Of a stretch of 64,000 bases of DNA, positions 25,044 through 33,667 are shown piece after piece. The position numbers and the translations under genes are program-made. The stretch is from a virus. Within the stretch, counting starts at the first letter, position 1. Each line of letters starts with the position of its first letter. Below the pieces are notes generated by a model that saw only the letters and a list, made by a program, of their open reading frames with translations, searched no databases and was not told the DNA's origin. The DNA is taken from IMG/VR virus record IMGVR_UViG_3300012005_000004, positions 1 through 64,000 of that record. The stretch is one strand, 5' to 3'.

Positions 25044-26066
25044 ATGAAACCGACCATCATCGGCGAGAAGAAAGTAGAGGTCACCAAGGTGTTTAAGCCA
25101 ACTGTGATCTCTACTCAAAGCTCGCCGGTGGAGACTCCTCCCATGAAACCGACATCATTTAAGCCGACTACCATTCCTCAATCGGAGACAAAGCCGAATG
25201 ATCCAGAGGAACCAAAGGCTTCATTTAAGCCGACCTCGTGGGAATCAAAGGTTCCTCCTCCAGAGGTAAAGCCAGTTCATCAGCCGATCGGACCTTCAAA
25301 GCTTCCTGGACAAGAGCGCCACACGTTGGATGTTTCATTTGATGAGGTCAAGAAGAAATTCATAGCCTACGATGATGATATCATCCAAGCAACACGAGAT
25401 ACGCTTTGTGGTGTTATCATCGAGTCAATGGATACACAAGCCACCATGATGTTCGGCGTCAAGGTTCAACAAAGCTACAGCATCATCGTTGACAAGTGGC
25501 TCAAGGTCCTTGAAGGCGATCAGGTTAGAACCACAGGTCGGCACGTTCAGCGATTGAAGGAAGTTCTTCAAACCGTCGCTGATTCTTTGACCGCAGGACA
25601 ACCATGGTTTCGTCGTGAAACTATCCAGGGACGCTTTGATAAGGTAAAACCAGAGATAGAACAGCTTAGACAGCTCCTTCGTACTGGTGAACAACAGCTC
25701 TCAGTGGCAAATCGAGAGCTGACCGAGTTGAAGCTGTCTACTCAGCGCTTGATTAAGGAAGCGACAGGTTACATGCTCGCGTGCGAGTACATCATACCTA
25801 AGCTTCCAGAAGACAAGGGACGTCTCTTGAATGATCGTGGTATGTCTTTGACTAAGACGATCAGCTTGCTTCAAACTCAAGCGATGAAGCTAGATCAAGA
25901 TGAACAGAACATAACAGCGCTATTAACTAATATCCAGGATGGTGTGCTTATTGCCCTTCCTGCACTTTTATCAACCGTAGCAACGGCCGTTCAAGATGAG
26001 AAGAATGACACACAGCGGTTCGTCGTTCGTGATCAATTGATGGACGTCATCCGTAAGTTAACTTAA
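25044..26066 (+). CDS. Ter-associated helical protein with KPT-rich N-terminus
   Basis: ATG at 25044 follows the TerD stop by 1 nt; the longer frame upstream lies inside terD and is ignored. Residues 1-95 are a disordered Pro/Lys/Thr tract with repeated FKPT units. Residues 100-340 are long helices that recall TelA (QRLKEVLQTVADSLTAGQPW, SLLQTQAMKLDQDEQNI). It is probably a partner of TerD and TelA; the exact family is uncertain. Confidence 0.65.
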   Translation: MKPTIIGEKKVEVTKVFKPTVISTQSSPVETPPMKPTSFKPTTIPQSETKPNDPEEPKASFKPTSWESKVPPPEVKPVHQPIGPSKLPGQERHTLDVSFDEVKKKFIAYDDDIIQATRDTLCGVIIESMDTQATMMFGVKVQQSYSIIVDKWLKVLEGDQVRTTGRHVQRLKEVLQTVADSLTAGQPWFRRETIQGRFDKVKPEIEQLRQLLRTGEQQLSVANRELTELKLSTQRLIKEATGYMLACEYIIPKLPEDKGRLLNDRGMSLTKTISLLQTQAMKLDQDEQNITALLTNIQDGVLIALPALLSTVATAVQDEKNDTQRFVVRDQLMDVIRKLT

Positions 26067-26075
26067 GGAAATCAA

Positions 26076-26843
26076 ATGGCAATTACACTGAATCTTCAGA
26101 AATCCCAAGCAGCTCTGCAATTGAACTTGCAAAAGGCCGGTATCATCACACCTCCTTCCGTTGAGATGATGTTCATCCTTGACGTCAGTGGTTCTTTTGA
26201 AACTGAGCATATCAATGGCACCACGAATGACCTGATCACACGGCTCGTTCCGTGGGGTATGACCTTTGACCCGGACAAGAAGCTTGACTTGCTGACCTTC
26301 TCCAATGGTCCAAACTCTGTACAAAATGTAGGTCCTGTAACCGACGCCAACTATAAGGACTTTGTCAAGAAGAACATCATCAACAAGGTTGAAGGTTGGA
26401 ACGGCGGAACTGACTATAGCTACGCTCTCGAAGAATCGCTGAAGGAATTTGGTTGGATCGGTGAAGGTATCGGTGGAGCGGCGCCAGCCGAAAAACCTGG
26501 GTTCTTCGGTAAGCTCTTCAGTAAGAAGGAAACTCCAGCCATCACCGCTCCAACTTCACAGAAACGAAAGTCTCTTGTCATCTTCGTTACTGACGGTGAA
26601 AACAGCGATCGTGACCGGACCACGAAGATCCTCCAGGAATCTGAAAACCGCCATGACGGCTGCTACTTCCTCTTCATCGGCGTTGGCCATGGCAACTTCT
26701 CCTACCTCAAGCAAGCTGGAGATAAGTTTGCCAACACTGCCTTCTACGAGATCAAGGACCTGAAGAAGTTCATCAGCATGTCCGACGAGGACCTGTACGG
26801 TGAGCTGATGCAGGAAGAGCTGATGTCCTGGATGAAATCCTAA
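26076..26843 (+). CDS. VWA-domain protein of the Ter set (TerF/TerY-like)
   Basis: A 255-aa protein. The first 24 residues (MAITLNLQKSQAALQLNLQK) copy the TerD-type N-terminus. A VWA domain follows with the metal site DVSGS at 36-40 (MMFILDVSGSFETE). An inserted linker (PAEKPGFFGKLFSKKET) and VIFVTDGENSD are also seen. VWA proteins of this type occur with TerD, TerC and TelA. A ribosome site AAGGAAAT precedes the ATG. Confidence 0.85.
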   Translation: MAITLNLQKSQAALQLNLQKAGIITPPSVEMMFILDVSGSFETEHINGTTNDLITRLVPWGMTFDPDKKLDLLTFSNGPNSVQNVGPVTDANYKDFVKKNIINKVEGWNGGTDYSYALEESLKEFGWIGEGIGGAAPAEKPGFFGKLFSKKETPAITAPTSQKRKSLVIFVTDGENSDRDRTTKILQESENRHDGCYFLFIGVGHGNFSYLKQAGDKFANTAFYEIKDLKKFISMSDEDLYGELMQEELMSWMKS

Positions 26844-26845
26844 GT

Positions 26846-27007
26846 ATGCCAGTCTCACTGATTATCCTTCACATCGTTGATGATTTTGGAAATCAGATAC
26901 CGCCGTGCGATCTACCTTTTGATGTATATTGCCGGCGGTATGCTTATTTTATGGATGAGTGGTACTGGCACGGGATGGTATTTAGATGCACACCTACTCC
27001 GTTCTAG
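26846..27007 (+). CDS. Possible small protein, 53 aa
   Basis: Open frame from ATG 26846 to TAG 27005-27007, filling the gap after the VWA gene. Aromatic and Cys-rich (FDVYCRRYAYFMDEWYWHGM). The ribosome site is weak (CTAAGT), so the call is tentative. Confidence 0.4.
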   Translation: MPVSLIILHIVDDFGNQIPPCDLPFDVYCRRYAYFMDEWYWHGMVFRCTPTPF

Positions 27008-27043
27008 ATAGTTTCGTGGAGGATAAACATAAATAGTCCTATT

Positions 27044-27553
27044 ATGGAACTATTAAAAGAACTCATCAAAATCCGCGAAGCGAATGACGAGGTGCTGTGT
27101 GAATCAGTCACTGAGTATCTCGCCACGGTTATCGCCTACCTCAAGTCTAAGAAGCATGAGGACCTATTCAACACCGAGAAGCCGCTGATCAAGGTTGACC
27201 ATCTTGCTTCGATCGTGGCCGGTCTAAGAGTTTTGTCTGACATAGAGCACCGCTCGATCCTGACCAAGGATGACATCCACATCAACCCGAACAACTCCCA
27301 CAACCTTTATGACTTCATGGACTCCTTCCCGAAGAACGGTAAGGGAACCCCAGCTTTGACTCTCAAGGTCCTCAAGGCCCTCAAGGAAGTTTCTCCTAAG
27401 ACCTTCGCGTCAGAGCTTCAAAAGTTTAAGGGATTGAAGACTAAGAATGATGCCGAGCGCGGAAAGCTGACGACCGAGCTAGAAAAGTTTGCAGCCAACG
27501 TAGGAACTATGTTCAACAAGGTTCGCTCTATCCATAATGGAGATGAGGACTAA
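27044..27553 (+). CDS. Hypothetical helical protein, 169 aa
   Basis: Mainly helical and charged. DILHINPNN-like turn in the middle (DDIHINPNNSHNLYDFMD), C-terminal coiled coil. It follows the Ter genes on the same strand but has no recognised family. Confidence 0.6.
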   Translation: MELLKELIKIREANDEVLCESVTEYLATVIAYLKSKKHEDLFNTEKPLIKVDHLASIVAGLRVLSDIEHRSILTKDDIHINPNNSHNLYDFMDSFPKNGKGTPALTLKVLKALKEVSPKTFASELQKFKGLKTKNDAERGKLTTELEKFAANVGTMFNKVRSIHNGDED

Positions 27554-27592
27554 GGCTGATAACTAGAACTATAATATATTTTGGAGGTCCTG

Positions 27593-27928
27593 ATGGACAT
27601 TAATATAGTAGGCTTTAACGGTGAACCACTCACCGTTGCTGTAGATTACATTTCACGCCCATCTTATGGTAACTTAACACGAGTTTATAATAAAGATGGT
27701 AATAAAATGTTAGTGGGTGATTTGACCGCACATCCTCTAACGATTCGCGCCAGTGAAGAAGTATTTTCAAAATTACGATCGATGTCGCCATTTAATATTG
27801 TTTTTATCAAGGATAACCTGACGTTCCAAGTTAATAATGTATGGGAACTTGTTCAACACGAAGATGTTAAAGGATCTCGCGACTACTATTTTGAAACCTC
27901 ACACGTGACAGAAGTGTTCAAAGGATGA
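27593..27928 (+). CDS. Hypothetical protein, 111 aa
   Basis: The ATG at 27593 has GGAGG 8 nt before it and is chosen over the ATG at 27581. A TATAAT at 27570-27575 could be a -10 without a clear -35. Beta-rich protein, no family recognised. Confidence 0.6.
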   Translation: MDINIVGFNGEPLTVAVDYISRPSYGNLTRVYNKDGNKMLVGDLTAHPLTIRASEEVFSKLRSMSPFNIVFIKDNLTFQVNNVWELVQHEDVKGSRDYYFETSHVTEVFKG

Positions 27929-28010
27929 CTTAAGCAAAATCTGCAATGTCACGAGCTAGCTGCTCTTGTAACAACGACTAATTTTCACCTCACCCCTTAA
28001 AGAGAATCAC

Positions 28011-28187
28011 ATGAATAGCTACGTCAAAAATTGTCATATTATTACACGCGCTGGTGCGGTCGGGCCTTTGTTCCGACAAGAAGGCGATAAAGTTATAGCT
28101 GCTTTAGATGGCTACGCAATTATGCCAGTGGAGCAACTCCGTGAGCTGCAAGCTAAAGCTGGTGTGCCTTTAGCAGATGCAGACTAA
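28011..28187 (+). CDS. Small protein, 58 aa
   Basis: Open frame ATG 28011 to TAA 28185-28187 with AAAGAGAATC before the start. The sequence MNSYVKNCHIITRAGAVGPL ... VEQLRELQAKAG suggests a short beta part plus helix. No family recognised. Confidence 0.55.
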   Translation: MNSYVKNCHIITRAGAVGPLFRQEGDKVIAALDGYAIMPVEQLRELQAKAGVPLADAD

Positions 28188-28265
28188 TGAGCAAAAACAA
28201 TATGACCCGAATCACACTAAACGGTAGGAGAGATTCTCGGTAGTATATGTTTATGTTTTCAGAGT

Positions 28266-28300
28266 GATAAAGGAGCTATTTTAGCTCCTTTTATCATTTT
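28266..28300 (+). terminator. Rho-independent terminator
   Basis: GATAAAGGAGCT pairs with AGCTCCTTTTATC around an ATTTT loop and is followed by a T-rich tail. It closes the transcript before the promoter at 28324. The stretch 28188-28265 shows no gene. Confidence 0.8.
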
Positions 28301-28323
28301 TACTCAATATTTTCATAGCTGAA

Positions 28324-28352
28324 TGTACTTTATGCTAGTGATGTGATACTAT
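28324..28352 (+). promoter_or_regulatory. Promoter, -35 TGTACT / -10 TACTAT
   Basis: TGTACT (28324-28329), 17-nt spacer, TACTAT (28347-28352), 33 nt before the gene at 28386. Confidence 0.65.
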
Positions 28353-28385
28353 ATCCTTCTAGAACCTTTCACCGGAATTCATAAA

Positions 28386-28802
28386 ATGAATACACAGATC
28401 GAAGACGTAGAAGCTATTACTCCTGAATCAACAACCACGGAATCAACAACCACCAATTTTTATCAAACGGTTGATGCTCCTCCACAATCCGCCGATGGCT
28501 CTTTGGATTTGATCATGACACACCTTGGATCAAAGTTTGATGATATCGGTCGCCGCGTTACAATGATTCAATACTTGCTGGAGAACGACACATTTAAGCT
28601 GGCGTCGAAGCAAACACGCAATAACCTTCTTCATGGCTTGCTCGAAGATATTGGCGTCTTTGAGGAGATCTCAAAGGTAGCGGTTCGCTCGTTGAAAAAG
28701 ATCAAGCGTGAGCGGGCCTCTGAAGATCGTTTGGATCAGCTTTTATTAATCGATCCAGATTACATCACTAGCGCCAAAGAAGATATCTCCAATGATGCTT
28801 AA
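28386..28802 (+). CDS. Hypothetical protein, 138 aa
   Basis: The Thr/Ser-rich N-terminal tail has repeated ESTTT units. A helical domain from about residue 45 ends with KKIKRERASEDRLDQLLLID. It overlaps the 2H phosphoesterase gene by 11 nt. No family recognised. Confidence 0.6.
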   Translation: MNTQIEDVEAITPESTTTESTTTNFYQTVDAPPQSADGSLDLIMTHLGSKFDDIGRRVTMIQYLLENDTFKLASKQTRNNLLHGLLEDIGVFEEISKVAVRSLKKIKRERASEDRLDQLLLIDPDYITSAKEDISNDA

Positions 28803-29223
28803 AGATCTAACATACGTTAATTCACGATACCTTGCGTTCGTCTTAGATGACGCATGCAAGGCTCACCTCTTGAAAGTTTGTCCGCCGAACTTCGAGAAGG
28901 TTTATTGTGACCACGTGACGATCGCATTGAGCCCATCAGAAGAGACCTTTGAGAAAATCAAGCGCCGGTGGAATACAGAGCCTGATGTTGAAGCTTTGTT
29001 AATCGTCATCGGCGATGATATCGAAGCGTTGGTATGTACCGTTGATAAGGATAGTCAAAGATTATTCGCTCATGATAAGGGAACTTACCACGTGACGATG
29101 TCTCTGAATCCACCGCGAAAACCAGCTAACTCCAAAGAGCTAATCTCCAAGTCTGTTGGTGTCAAGCGTATTCCATTCAAAGATCCAATAAAGTTGACCG
29201 GAAAGTTCAAATTCGTGGTATAA
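28792..29223 (+). CDS. 2H phosphoesterase, similar in layout to anti-CBASS Acb1
   Basis: A 143-aa protein with two H-x-T motifs: DHVTIAL (His41, Thr43) and YHVTMSL (His100, Thr102). They are about 59 residues apart and followed by PRKPANSKELI, a pattern of the fungal tRNA-ligase phosphodiesterase-like 2H group. Phage T4 gp57B (Acb1), which cuts the cyclic nucleotides used by CBASS defence, belongs here and has a similar length and motif placing. Other 2H enzymes act on RNA 2',3'-cyclic ends, so the substrate is an inference. The HAD gene follows after 7 nt. Confidence 0.65.
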   Translation: MMLKDLTYVNSRYLAFVLDDACKAHLLKVCPPNFEKVYCDHVTIALSPSEETFEKIKRRWNTEPDVEALLIVIGDDIEALVCTVDKDSQRLFAHDKGTYHVTMSLNPPRKPANSKELISKSVGVKRIPFKDPIKLTGKFKFVV

Positions 29224-29230
29224 TAGTAGA

Positions 29231-29734
29231 ATGATAATCATACCAACATTTACGCAATACGTGCCGATCGAGCTCTTCTTAGACCTCGATGGAGTATTTG
29301 CACACTTCGACCTCGGTCACTATGAGCTGTCTGGGAAGTGGCCTCACGAGGTTACCGACAGAGAGATGTGGAAGACCATTCACAAGGCTAAAGATTTTTT
29401 CCTTTCGCTTAAGTTCATGCCTGACGCTGAGATCCTTTGGGAATACACAAAGCAATACAACCCTAAGTTCCTGACAGGTGCTCCATCTTCAGAGCTTTCT
29501 AGGCTTCACAAGAAGCAGTGGGTAGCTGAGAAATTTGGACCTCAGTGGGAAACGATCGTGCTGCCGTCTAAGGACAAGCAAAAGTATGCAGGTCCTCACA
29601 AGGTCATCGTAGATGATCATAAGGATAACATCCAGCGTTGGACTGATGCTGGAGGCATAGGCATCTTGCACACCGACGTTCACGTAACAATTCAACAGCT
29701 TGAAGCTCTTCGATTAACTTATCACCCGGAGTAA
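29231..29734 (+). CDS. HAD-family 5'(3')-nucleotidase-like protein
   Basis: A 167-aa protein with the HAD nucleophile motif FLDLDGVFAHFD (residues 16-27; Asp18 nucleophile, Asp20 acid/base), motif II around KFLTGAP and motif IV in VIVDDHKDNIQRW. Size and layout fit phage deoxyribonucleotidase-like proteins. A TATAAT 6 nt before the ATG may be fortuitous. It probably recycles nucleotides beside the CoA and DHFR genes. Confidence 0.78.
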   Translation: MIIIPTFTQYVPIELFLDLDGVFAHFDLGHYELSGKWPHEVTDREMWKTIHKAKDFFLSLKFMPDAEILWEYTKQYNPKFLTGAPSSELSRLHKKQWVAEKFGPQWETIVLPSKDKQKYAGPHKVIVDDHKDNIQRWTDAGGIGILHTDVHVTIQQLEALRLTYHPE

Positions 29735-29736
29735 AG

Positions 29737-30894
29737 ATGAAGATTGTAGTCGTTGGAGGGATCGGTGCTGGTAAGTCGACCGTTATAGAGAAGCTTCAAA
29801 CAGAGATGCTAAAGATGAATACTAGCATCGAGCCTATAAAGCCATCGGTGACTTTTTGCAGCGTTGATAAATTCGTTAGTTGGCTTTATGAAAACAGCAT
29901 AGAGGTTAAGGAGTTCTTGAAGTCCTTAGGAATAAAAGATAAAGCTCAGATGTCGGACGTTGTGTTTGAAAATCCGTTTATCAAGGAAAAGCTTGAGAGC
30001 ATCTGCGCCCCTTTGATCTCAAAGGAAATTAACTATTGGGTCGATCGAGAAGATTGGAAAAAGAACCACTTGATCGTCGAATTTCCATTGCTATTTCAAT
30101 ATCCGGAGTACCTCGATAAGTTTGATGTGATCGTTTCAGTTACCGCTCCAATTGACGTAAGGATCGGTCGTATTAAAAATCGCAATGGGTTCTCTACTGA
30201 CAAGATACTTTCAATCATAAACTCTCAACCTTTACAGCAAGACGTAGATGAGAGGGCTGACGTTGTGATTTACAACGGATCAGATAAGCTCGATAGTGAT
30301 GACATTAATATCTTGTTGAATGACATCGGAGAAGCTTATTTTAAGAAACAAGCTAGTTTAGAACATACTGATAAAGATGAATCAGATCTAAAGATCGGTA
30401 TCGTTTCTGGTTCATTTGATCCCATCACCAAGGGTCACATGTGGCTGATTGATCGTGCTCTGGACATGGTGGACAAGGTCTATATCGTGATCGGAACCAA
30501 CCCAGGAAAGAATAGCCTCTTCACGCAAGATGAAAAGAAGAATATGATCTGCGATTCTCTAGATAGTTTACCTAAACATAAGCTAGAAAGAGTTCACATT
30601 AAGGTCCTTCCAGAGTCTGAGCTATTGGTGTATTACGCAAAAGAGCTTGGTGCGGCCTTCATCTTCCGTGGTCTCAGGTCTGGCATTGACTTTGAGTATG
30701 AATCTCAAATCAACATGACACAGCGAAAGCTTAATCCAGACATCGAGATAGTTTACTTGATGCCTCCACGTGACAAGATCGAGATCAGCTCATCCTTTGT
30801 AAAAGGGCTATACAAGCTTAACGGTACCGATGAGCTGATTCAATCTTACGTTCCATATCCAGTTTATGAAGCTCTCAAGAAAAAGTTAAAATGA
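29737..30894 (+). CDS. Fused dephospho-CoA kinase (CoaE) and phosphopantetheine adenylyltransferase (CoaD)
   Basis: One 385-aa protein carries both last steps of CoA synthesis. Residues 1-210 match CoaE: P-loop GGIGAGKST (7-15), ICAPLISKEI, EFPLLFQ, RIGRIKNRNG and ERADVVIYNGS. Residues 218-385 match CoaD: SGSFDPITKGHMWLI with T/HxGH at 231-234, FRGLRSGIDFEYE and EISSSFVKGL. The order CoaE-CoaD is opposite to the animal CoA synthase fusion (PPAT then DPCK). In bacteria the two are normally separate genes. All signature residues look intact. It follows the HAD gene by 2 nt and overlaps the next by ATGA. Confidence 0.9.
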   Translation: MKIVVVGGIGAGKSTVIEKLQTEMLKMNTSIEPIKPSVTFCSVDKFVSWLYENSIEVKEFLKSLGIKDKAQMSDVVFENPFIKEKLESICAPLISKEINYWVDREDWKKNHLIVEFPLLFQYPEYLDKFDVIVSVTAPIDVRIGRIKNRNGFSTDKILSIINSQPLQQDVDERADVVIYNGSDKLDSDDINILLNDIGEAYFKKQASLEHTDKDESDLKIGIVSGSFDPITKGHMWLIDRALDMVDKVYIVIGTNPGKNSLFTQDEKKNMICDSLDSLPKHKLERVHIKVLPESELLVYYAKELGAAFIFRGLRSGIDFEYESQINMTQRKLNPDIEIVYLMPPRDKIEISSSFVKGLYKLNGTDELIQSYVPYPVYEALKKKLK

Positions 30895-31361
30895 TCAAAT
30901 ATCACATCGGATTATTGTTTGACATCGCCCAGCTTGCTGACCACTTTTATCCCATCGTTAAGGGTCTCACCGGTAGAGATGCGATCTACCAGAACCCAGG
31001 TGCTTCATTACGTAGCTTTGCTGTCTTCAACTGTCGTAACAGGATCGTTGAGCTACCAGAGGAAATAACGTTAGCCTATGAAGAGTGTGTGTCTTTCATC
31101 AACGATGAGACGGTTTGGGAAACTATCGAAAAATACGCTCGCACATATCCTTATGAGCTGGTAGACAAGCTGTTCGCCATCACCGGGCCGTCTGAAGATA
31201 TTAACCAAGCGATGCGAGATTTTAATGATCTTAATTGTATTCTCGACCAAGGTAGGCTTGGCAATGATGATCAGTTCGTGCAAGCGTTGATTGACATCAA
31301 GACAAAGGCAGAAGAGTTCGCTTCTGATATTGAATCAACCTCTTCCGACTCGGTGGCTTAA
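30891..31361 (+). CDS. Hypothetical helical protein, 156 aa
   Basis: Lies between the CoA enzyme and DHFR with overlaps at both ends (ATGA and TAATG). Helical and acidic, beginning MIKYHIGLLFDIAQLADHFY. No family recognised. Confidence 0.6.
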   Translation: MIKYHIGLLFDIAQLADHFYPIVKGLTGRDAIYQNPGASLRSFAVFNCRNRIVELPEEITLAYEECVSFINDETVWETIEKYARTYPYELVDKLFAITGPSEDINQAMRDFNDLNCILDQGRLGNDDQFVQALIDIKTKAEEFASDIESTSSDSVA

Positions 31362-32008
31362 TGAACGTAGAAGCGATACTAGCGCACAGCAAGAACTTCG
31401 TCATCGGTAAAGGCAATGGTATGCCGTGGCATCACAGCGCCGACTTCAAGAGGTTTGCAGCAATCACGAAGGGTCATGCGCTGCTGATGGGAGCTAAGAC
31501 CTTCCTCGGCATCGTTGATTACTTTAAGTCAACAAAAACACAGATCTTACCAGAGAGAAAGATCTTCATCTTAGCCGATCACAAGGGTGATCACATTCCT
31601 TTGGGACATCATGTTCACCGCCGAGGATATGGTCCAGAGTGGACACAGCTCAATAACCAGCTAATAGGATATTGCAAGGACCTCGCACTAGACACGTCTA
31701 ACCTTAACGTGGTGCTAAATGATGACGGTCCCACAAACATCATCCGTAGAATTAGCCCGATGATATGCAAGGATCAAACGCTCTTCATTGCTGGTGGGGC
31801 TAAGGTTTACCGAGAGTACCTTCCTCTAGCTTCGACGATACACGTTACCGTAATCGACACCGAAGTTCCAGAAGGTGAAGACATCGTATCGCTTCATGAA
31901 GATTCGATCGCTCTATTGAAAGATCGATCAACGTATCGAACAGAGCTAGAGAGTTATGCAGATCACAAGGGGTTGACTGCTTTCTTTCACCGATTGGAGA
32001 AAAAGTGA
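31361..32008 (+). CDS. folA: Dihydrofolate reductase
   Basis: A 215-aa protein. It reduces dihydrofolate with NADPH and supports thymidylate synthesis. The N-terminus VEAILAHSKNFVIGKGNGMPWHHSADFKRF is the classic DHFR opening with PW and the catalytic acidic residue (Asp in SADFKRF). LLMGAKTF binds cofactor, and later QTLFIAGGAKVYREYL is the second cofactor loop. Longer than the usual 160 aa because of an insertion around residues 50-115. Overlaps the next gene by ATGA. Confidence 0.9.
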   Translation: MNVEAILAHSKNFVIGKGNGMPWHHSADFKRFAAITKGHALLMGAKTFLGIVDYFKSTKTQILPERKIFILADHKGDHIPLGHHVHRRGYGPEWTQLNNQLIGYCKDLALDTSNLNVVLNDDGPTNIIRRISPMICKDQTLFIAGGAKVYREYLPLASTIHVTVIDTEVPEGEDIVSLHEDSIALLKDRSTYRTELESYADHKGLTAFFHRLEKK

Positions 32009-32421
32009 TGCCACCAGAAGAATTGATTGCCATATGGATCGTTAACTTAGCTAAAGAGCTAGAAGCTTCTAAAGATGAACAAGAGAGCACATTAATTAAA
32101 AATTATTATGCTCCTCATATTACTCGGCTTCTTCAAGAAGGAAGTAAAGATTCCAAAGAATTAATATTGACTTTAATAAAAGCGCTAGATATATGCGTTA
32201 AAAGTAATGGTATTCGAGACGGTGATTTTCTAACTCATTGCACCATAAACAGGTTGGCGTATCCTAGATCTATTAAAACCATAGACATGACGTTGAAGCT
32301 TAATAATAATCTTAAGTATTTAAGATTATTTAACGCAGGATGTACAACGGAGAAAATGAAGTTAAATTTTGTACCATCTTTAAGCCTAGAAGAGATTGCT
32401 CGATCGATCTTGATGAATTAG
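32005..32421 (+). CDS. Paralogue 1 of a four-gene tandem family
   Basis: 138 aa, mainly helical. It opens with a 'LAKELEAS' helix, has YYAPHITRLLQ in the first third, and ends LEEIARSILMN. The next three genes share the same plan (YxPxIxxL early, RSILLG at the end). Function unknown. Starts on the DHFR stop (ATGA). Confidence 0.65.
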   Translation: MMPPEELIAIWIVNLAKELEASKDEQESTLIKNYYAPHITRLLQEGSKDSKELILTLIKALDICVKSNGIRDGDFLTHCTINRLAYPRSIKTIDMTLKLNNNLKYLRLFNAGCTTEKMKLNFVPSLSLEEIARSILMN

Positions 32422-32429
32422 GAGATGAA

Positions 32430-32840
32430 ATGTCACTTGAAATCAAGCTCACTAATGTATTAACTGATTTTATCATAGATTTACAAAAATCATACAATGA
32501 TGCTGAAAGCTCTCTTTGGAAAGCATATTACGTTCCAATTCTTACAAGAATGCTTCTACAAAATCTTTCAGTTTATTCGTCTGAAGATGCATGCGAGGAA
32601 GTGAGATTTAGGCTGAGAACGATCTTGCATAATTGTAGGAAAAATGGTGCTATCTCATTCTATGTCATTGGAGACGTTAATTTCTCCCAAGATGCATTTT
32701 TAATTGAATTAGAACTTTCGAAATCAAAATATAATCGAAATGGAATTACTACTGGATCTTGGGAAATATTTAAGATCACGGTTGTAGCTCATTCATTGAG
32801 TCAAGAAGAGAAGGCTCGTTCAATATTGTTAGGAGATTGA
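32430..32840 (+). CDS. Paralogue 2 of the tandem family
   Basis: The ATG at 32430 has AGGAG 5 nt before it; an upstream ATG at 32340 overlaps the previous gene and is less likely. 136 aa. AYYVPILTRMLLQ and C-terminal EEKARSILLGD match the family plan. Function unknown. Confidence 0.65.
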   Translation: MSLEIKLTNVLTDFIIDLQKSYNDAESSLWKAYYVPILTRMLLQNLSVYSSEDACEEVRFRLRTILHNCRKNGAISFYVIGDVNFSQDAFLIELELSKSKYNRNGITTGSWEIFKITVVAHSLSQEEKARSILLGD

Positions 32841-32841
32841 A

Positions 32842-33267
32842 ATGATTATATCAGAACAAATATCAAAATTGATCGGTCCGTTATCTTACTTTTTAGGATA
32901 TTCCATCAATGATTTAGAGCGTGATTCGTATAAGACATTCTACGTCCCTAAGATATCTAAGCTAATTCACAGCCTGGTGGCAGTCAAAAATTCCATGCCG
33001 AATATATTATTTTTTGAAGATTTAGCCTTAACAACTATTAAAAAAGCTCTTTTTGAGACATTAAATAAAAGAAATATTCGTAGTTATAAGGTAGAACATC
33101 AACGTGGAAATGGGTACAGCTTTATCGAAGTAACTTTTGAAATGATGAATTTTCAATATTCGAGAGGTGTTCCGGGAAGAGACAGCTTTGAATCATTTTG
33201 TATCGACCTTCTCTATGAACCAACAAGCATCGATGATACGACTCGATCAATCTTGCTAGGAGACTAA
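32842..33267 (+). CDS. Paralogue 3 of the tandem family
   Basis: 141 aa with FYVPKISKLIHSL and C-terminal DDTTRSILLGD. The AGGAG site is inside the end of paralogue 2, so translation is coupled. Function unknown. Confidence 0.65.
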   Translation: MIISEQISKLIGPLSYFLGYSINDLERDSYKTFYVPKISKLIHSLVAVKNSMPNILFFEDLALTTIKKALFETLNKRNIRSYKVEHQRGNGYSFIEVTFEMMNFQYSRGVPGRDSFESFCIDLLYEPTSIDDTTRSILLGD

Positions 33268-33268
33268 A

Positions 33269-33667
33269 TTGAATTTACTGCATTTATTTTACTTTTTTGT
33301 CAATGACTTGAGGGCAACTGCAGGACCAGTTATAGGACATGCTACAGATATAGCTGCAAGAGATAAGGTTTGTGAAGCTTACTTACCTGGGATCTCCACC
33401 GCGCTTTTTAAGAACCTTGAAGGTTTTGAGCGTCGGAATCAGTTACAATTTATCTATGATAGGTTAAAAGATGTAATCGTTGACTTGATAAAAGTTGGTG
33501 ACATTATAAGTGGTACCGTAATCTATAAAATGATACCGGATGAATTTGTTGTCATGTTGGAGCTAATTGCTCAGAATAACAACATTTTTGACCAGAACTT
33601 GACAATTTCAATGAAGAATGGAAACTTCGACTTCAATGAAACGGTAAAGTCGATCTTGCTAGGATAA
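33269..33667 (+). CDS. Paralogue 4 of the tandem family, TTG start
   Basis: A TTG at 33269 preceded by AGGAGAC is the start; no suitable ATG exists. 132 aa with AYLPGISTALFKN and C-terminal NETVKSILLG. The most divergent member. Ends convergently against the minus-strand gene at 33668. Confidence 0.6.
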   Translation: MNLLHLFYFFVNDLRATAGPVIGHATDIAARDKVCEAYLPGISTALFKNLEGFERRNQLQFIYDRLKDVIVDLIKVGDIISGTVIYKMIPDEFVVMLELIAQNNNIFDQNLTISMKNGNFDFNETVKSILLG

